A DNA stretch of 64,000 nucleotides from the NCBI RefSeq assembly GCF_050717535.1, contig NZ_JBOITM010000069.1, positions 48,463-112,462 of the forward strand, read 5' to 3'. This stretch comes from Clostridium_AD sp050717535. Lineage in GTDB: Bacteria > Bacillota > Clostridia > Clostridiales > Clostridiaceae. The number at the start of each line of letters is the position of its first letter. Positions within the stretch are counted from its first letter, which is position 1. Of the stretch, positions 61,850-64,000 are shown piece by piece. The notes under the pieces are model-generated. The model saw nothing but the letters and a program-made list of their open reading frames with translations, searched no databases and was not told the DNA's origin. The position numbers and the translations under genes are program-made.

Positions 61850-61878
61850 TTGCGTTCCATATAGTATTATGGTATCAT
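61850..61878 (+). promoter_or_regulatory. Promoter of rnpB
   Basis: TTGCGT, 17 bases, TATCAT. The expected start at about 61885 agrees with the RNA 5' end inferred from helix P1. Confidence 0.75.
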
Positions 61879-61885
61879 TATTTTG

Positions 61886-62270
61886 CAAGTAAGCCAGACA
61901 ATCGCTGCTAAATATTGCTTGCAATATTTGGAAGAGGAAAGTCCGAGCTCCATAGGGCAAGGGTGCTGGGTAACTCCCAGTGGAGGCAACTTTAAGGAAA
62001 GTGCAACAGAGAGATACCGCTAAAGGTATTTTAAGGGTTTAGTTTATCTAAGCCTTTAGAATATACTAGTAAGGATGGAAAGGTGAGGTAAGAGCTCACC
62101 AGCGCAATGGCGACTTTGCGGCTATGTAAACCCCACCTGGAGCAAGATCGAATAGGAGAACATTATGGGACTGCCCGTCCCGTTCTCGGGTGTATCGCTT
62201 GAGCTTATTGGTAACAATAGGCCTAGATAGATGATTGTCTAATACAGGACTCGGCTTATAGACTTACTTG
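61886..62270 (+). ncRNA. rnpB: RNase P RNA (M1-type, class A)
   Basis: The ends CAAGTAAG and CTTACTTG pair as helix P1. The conserved core GAGGAAAGTCCGAGCTCC lies at about 61933-61950, and GGTAAACCCCACC-type and GGAGCAAGATCGAATAGG blocks follow the specificity domain. The AAATATTGC/GCAATATTT stem and the P4 half near the 3' end are present. The pattern fits the ancestral A type. It is the catalytic RNA that removes tRNA 5' leaders. A strong terminator follows. Confidence 0.96.
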
Positions 62271-62275
62271 TACCA

Positions 62276-62310
62276 AAAAAACATTCACTTTACAGTGAAT
62301 GTTTTTTTTA
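62276..62310 (+). terminator. Terminator of rnpB
   Basis: ACATTCACT and AGTGAATGT form a 9-pair stem with a 4-base loop and a run of T. It is preceded by an A-tract and is strong. Confidence 0.92.
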
Positions 62311-62480
62311 TTGTCATGAAAAATAGTGAAATTTTAATTATTGTGTATAATTTCATGAAAAAATGCAAAAAAACATAAAACATGATATAATGTGAAAGGT
62401 TTCACAATAAAAATGTATTATATTATTATGAAATCGTTTTAATACTAAAGGATTTTCAAAACTAGAAGGGATGTGTAACT

Positions 62481-63824
62481 ATGGACTTCTTATCAATTAT
62501 TAAAAGTATTAATGGTGTTTTGTGGGGGTATGTATTAATATTCTTGTTATGCGGTACTGGTATATATTTCACAATAACATTAAAATTTGTTCAAGTTAGA
62601 AGGTTTAAAGCTGCTTTTAAACAAACTTTTGGAGGAGTTAAATTTGGTCATAAAGCAGGAAAAGATGGAATGTCATCCTTTCAAGCTATGACAACTTCAA
62701 TAGCTGCCCAAGTTGGGACAGGAAACTTAGCAGGAGCTGCAACGGCTATAGCATCAGGAGGACCGGGAGCCATATTTTGGATGTGGTTAAGTGCTTTTTT
62801 TGGAATGGCAACTATTTTTGCAGAAGCAGTACTTGGTCAGAAATATAAAGAAAAAGTTAACGGCGAGATGACCGGAGGCCCAGCTTATTATATTAGTAAA
62901 GGTCTTGGAAGTAAAAAGCTGGCAGCATTTTTTTCAGTAACTATAATAATAGCCTTAGGGTTTATAGGTAATATGGTACAATCTAACTCCATAGGCGCAG
63001 CAATAAGCAAAAATACTAATGTTCGTTTAATTGTTGGTATAATAGTTGCAGCACTGGCTGGCATGATTTTTATTGGTGGAGTAGGTCGAATTGCAGCTTT
63101 TACTGAAAAAGTAGTTCCAATTATGGCAGTATTTTATATATTGGGTAGTTTAGGAATAATATTAACAAATTTTGTTGATATAGGACCAGCATTTAAAATG
63201 ATATTTGTAGGTGCGTTTAACCCTAGTGCTGCTACTGGTGGGTTAATCGGAGTTGGGGTAAAGGAAGCTATGAGATACGGTGTTGCAAGAGGTTTATTTT
63301 CTAATGAAGCTGGAATGGGGTCAACTCCACATGCACATGCAGTTGCAAAAGTTGCTCATCCAGCTCAGCAAGGACTAGTTGCAATAGTATGTGTATTTAT
63401 TGATACCTTTATAATTTTAACATTGACGGCACTTGTTATATTAACTACGGGAGCTATGGATGGAAAAACTACAGGTATAGCTTTAACACAAAAAGCATTT
63501 GTAAATGGAATGGGAAGTTTTGGAGGACCATTTATAGCTATAGCACTATTCTTCTTTGCCTTTTCTACCATAATAGCTTGGTATTTCTTTGGGGAAGCCA
63601 ATGTTAAATACTTATTTGGCAAAAAAGCATTAAATGTGTATAGATGTTTAGTTCTTGTATTTATAGTATTAGGTGCGGCTTTAAAGGTTGAACTTGTTTG
63701 GGAACTTGCAGATACTTTCAACGGACTAATGGTTATTCCAAATCTAATTGCGTTATTAGGACTTAGTGCTTTAGTTAAAAAGACTTTAAGTAATTACGAA
63801 GATGATTTTGAAAAGAAAAACTAA
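62481..63824 (+). CDS. Alanine/glycine:cation symporter family protein
   Basis: 447 residues, polytopic with about 10-11 hydrophobic segments, all intact. The family signatures are QVGTGNLAGAATAIASGGPG, FSNEAGMGSTPHAHAVAK and TTSIAAQVGTGNLAG. It imports alanine or glycine with sodium. ATG 62481 has AAGGGATG upstream. It is monocistronic, between the rnpB terminator and its own terminator. No riboswitch-like leader is obvious in the 170-base upstream gap. Confidence 0.95.
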   Translation: MDFLSIIKSINGVLWGYVLIFLLCGTGIYFTITLKFVQVRRFKAAFKQTFGGVKFGHKAGKDGMSSFQAMTTSIAAQVGTGNLAGAATAIASGGPGAIFWMWLSAFFGMATIFAEAVLGQKYKEKVNGEMTGGPAYYISKGLGSKKLAAFFSVTIIIALGFIGNMVQSNSIGAAISKNTNVRLIVGIIVAALAGMIFIGGVGRIAAFTEKVVPIMAVFYILGSLGIILTNFVDIGPAFKMIFVGAFNPSAATGGLIGVGVKEAMRYGVARGLFSNEAGMGSTPHAHAVAKVAHPAQQGLVAIVCVFIDTFIILTLTALVILTTGAMDGKTTGIALTQKAFVNGMGSFGGPFIAIALFFFAFSTIIAWYFFGEANVKYLFGKKALNVYRCLVLVFIVLGAALKVELVWELADTFNGLMVIPNLIALLGLSALVKKTLSNYEDDFEKKN

Positions 63825-63851
63825 TTTTTCATATCATACTTTTTAGAAAAA

Positions 63852-63881
63852 CATCCACTTTTCTTGTGGATGCTTTTTTTA
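63852..63881 (+). terminator. Terminator of the symporter gene
   Basis: CATCCAC and GTGGATG form a 7-pair stem with a 7-base loop, followed by seven T. The group II intron begins 3 bases after the T-run. Confidence 0.85.
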
Positions 63882-63883
63882 TT

Positions 63884-64000
63884 GTGCGCCCGGCATGGGC
63901 GCAATCTAATGGGTGAAAGTCCCTAGCACGGGTTAATAGTGCCAAGTGCATAGCTTAAGACAAGGGTGTCCATCGCGAGACGGAATCTGAAGGAAGTCGG
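63884..64000 (+). mobile_element. Group II intron, 5' end only (continues past the right edge)
   Basis: GTGCG at 63884 is the standard group II intron 5' boundary. It continues as a perfect GCGCCC/GGGCGC hairpin, then the GGGTGAAAGTCCC and ACAAGGGTGTCCATCG domain I elements and GACGGAATCTGAAGGAAG. Only 117 bases are in view, so the reverse transcriptase and 3' end are unseen. It is inserted just after an intrinsic terminator, a habit of class C introns, but the subclass is not decided. Confidence 0.85.

Noticed and set aside
1..64000. CRISPR array, tRNA cluster or complete insertion sequence
   Set aside because: No regularly spaced repeats, cloverleaf-like segments or transposase with terminal repeats were seen. 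The only mobile element is the partial group II intron at the right edge.

Overview
The window comes from a low-GC, spore-forming Firmicute, almost certainly Clostridium sensu stricto. The evidence is very AT-rich DNA, strong GGAGG ribosome binding sites with many TTG/GTG starts, sporulation genes (gpr, spoIIP, yqfC/yqfD, a CotS-like kinase), a V/A-type ATPase instead of F1Fo in this segment, and PPDK with its CcpN-type partner. I do not assign a species.

Layout. 1-5018: a compact catabolic island. A partial alpha/beta hydrolase (minus strand) diverges from a CoA-transferase plus MFS carrier. Each side has its own near-consensus sigma-54 promoter, a perfect inverted repeat lies between them, and a PAS-AAA+-Fis sigma-54 activator follows. 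5117-14514: a small winged-helix-like gene, then a nine-gene V/A-ATPase operon (H-C-I-K-F-E-A-B-D). 14849-19102: small orphan genes, a MORN-repeat protein and an intact-length P-type ATPase whose catalytic motifs are all destroyed. 19145-25131: comEC without its usual C-terminal nuclease-like domain, holA, rpsT, gpr, spoIIP. 25333-37954: lepA, hemW, the CIRCE-controlled hrcA-grpE-dnaK-dnaJ operon, prmA-rsmE-mtaB, a HIT protein, rpsU and a decayed yqeY. 38072-45869: yqfC-yqfD-pgpH-ybeY-dgkA/PAP2-cdd-era-recO and a DUF4342 protein. RecO appears to start at CTG. 46223-49613: ccpN and ppdK.

49572-52090 is a scar-like accessory region. It is bounded by a duplicated ppdK 3' end plus terminator and holds a frameshifted TPR/DUF2695 gene, decayed reading frames, a two-gene unit with a retropepsin-like protease, and a broken alpha/beta hydrolase. 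52103-54881: an orphan PLP decarboxylase, an FmdB-like zinc ribbon and the CotS-like kinase. 55180-61836: dgt, dnaG, rpoD, a PH-domain membrane protein, trmK, and a Nif3-family gene. 61886-62270 is RNase P RNA, followed by an alanine/sodium symporter. A group II intron begins at 63884, immediately after the symporter terminator, and runs off the right edge.

Most of the window is housekeeping. The items I would follow first are the P-type ATPase pseudoenzyme (16223-18715), the self-contained sigma-54 regulon (1-5018), and the 2-kb duplicated and decayed interval after ppdK. All coordinates and motifs were read by eye. No similarity search or folding program was run.
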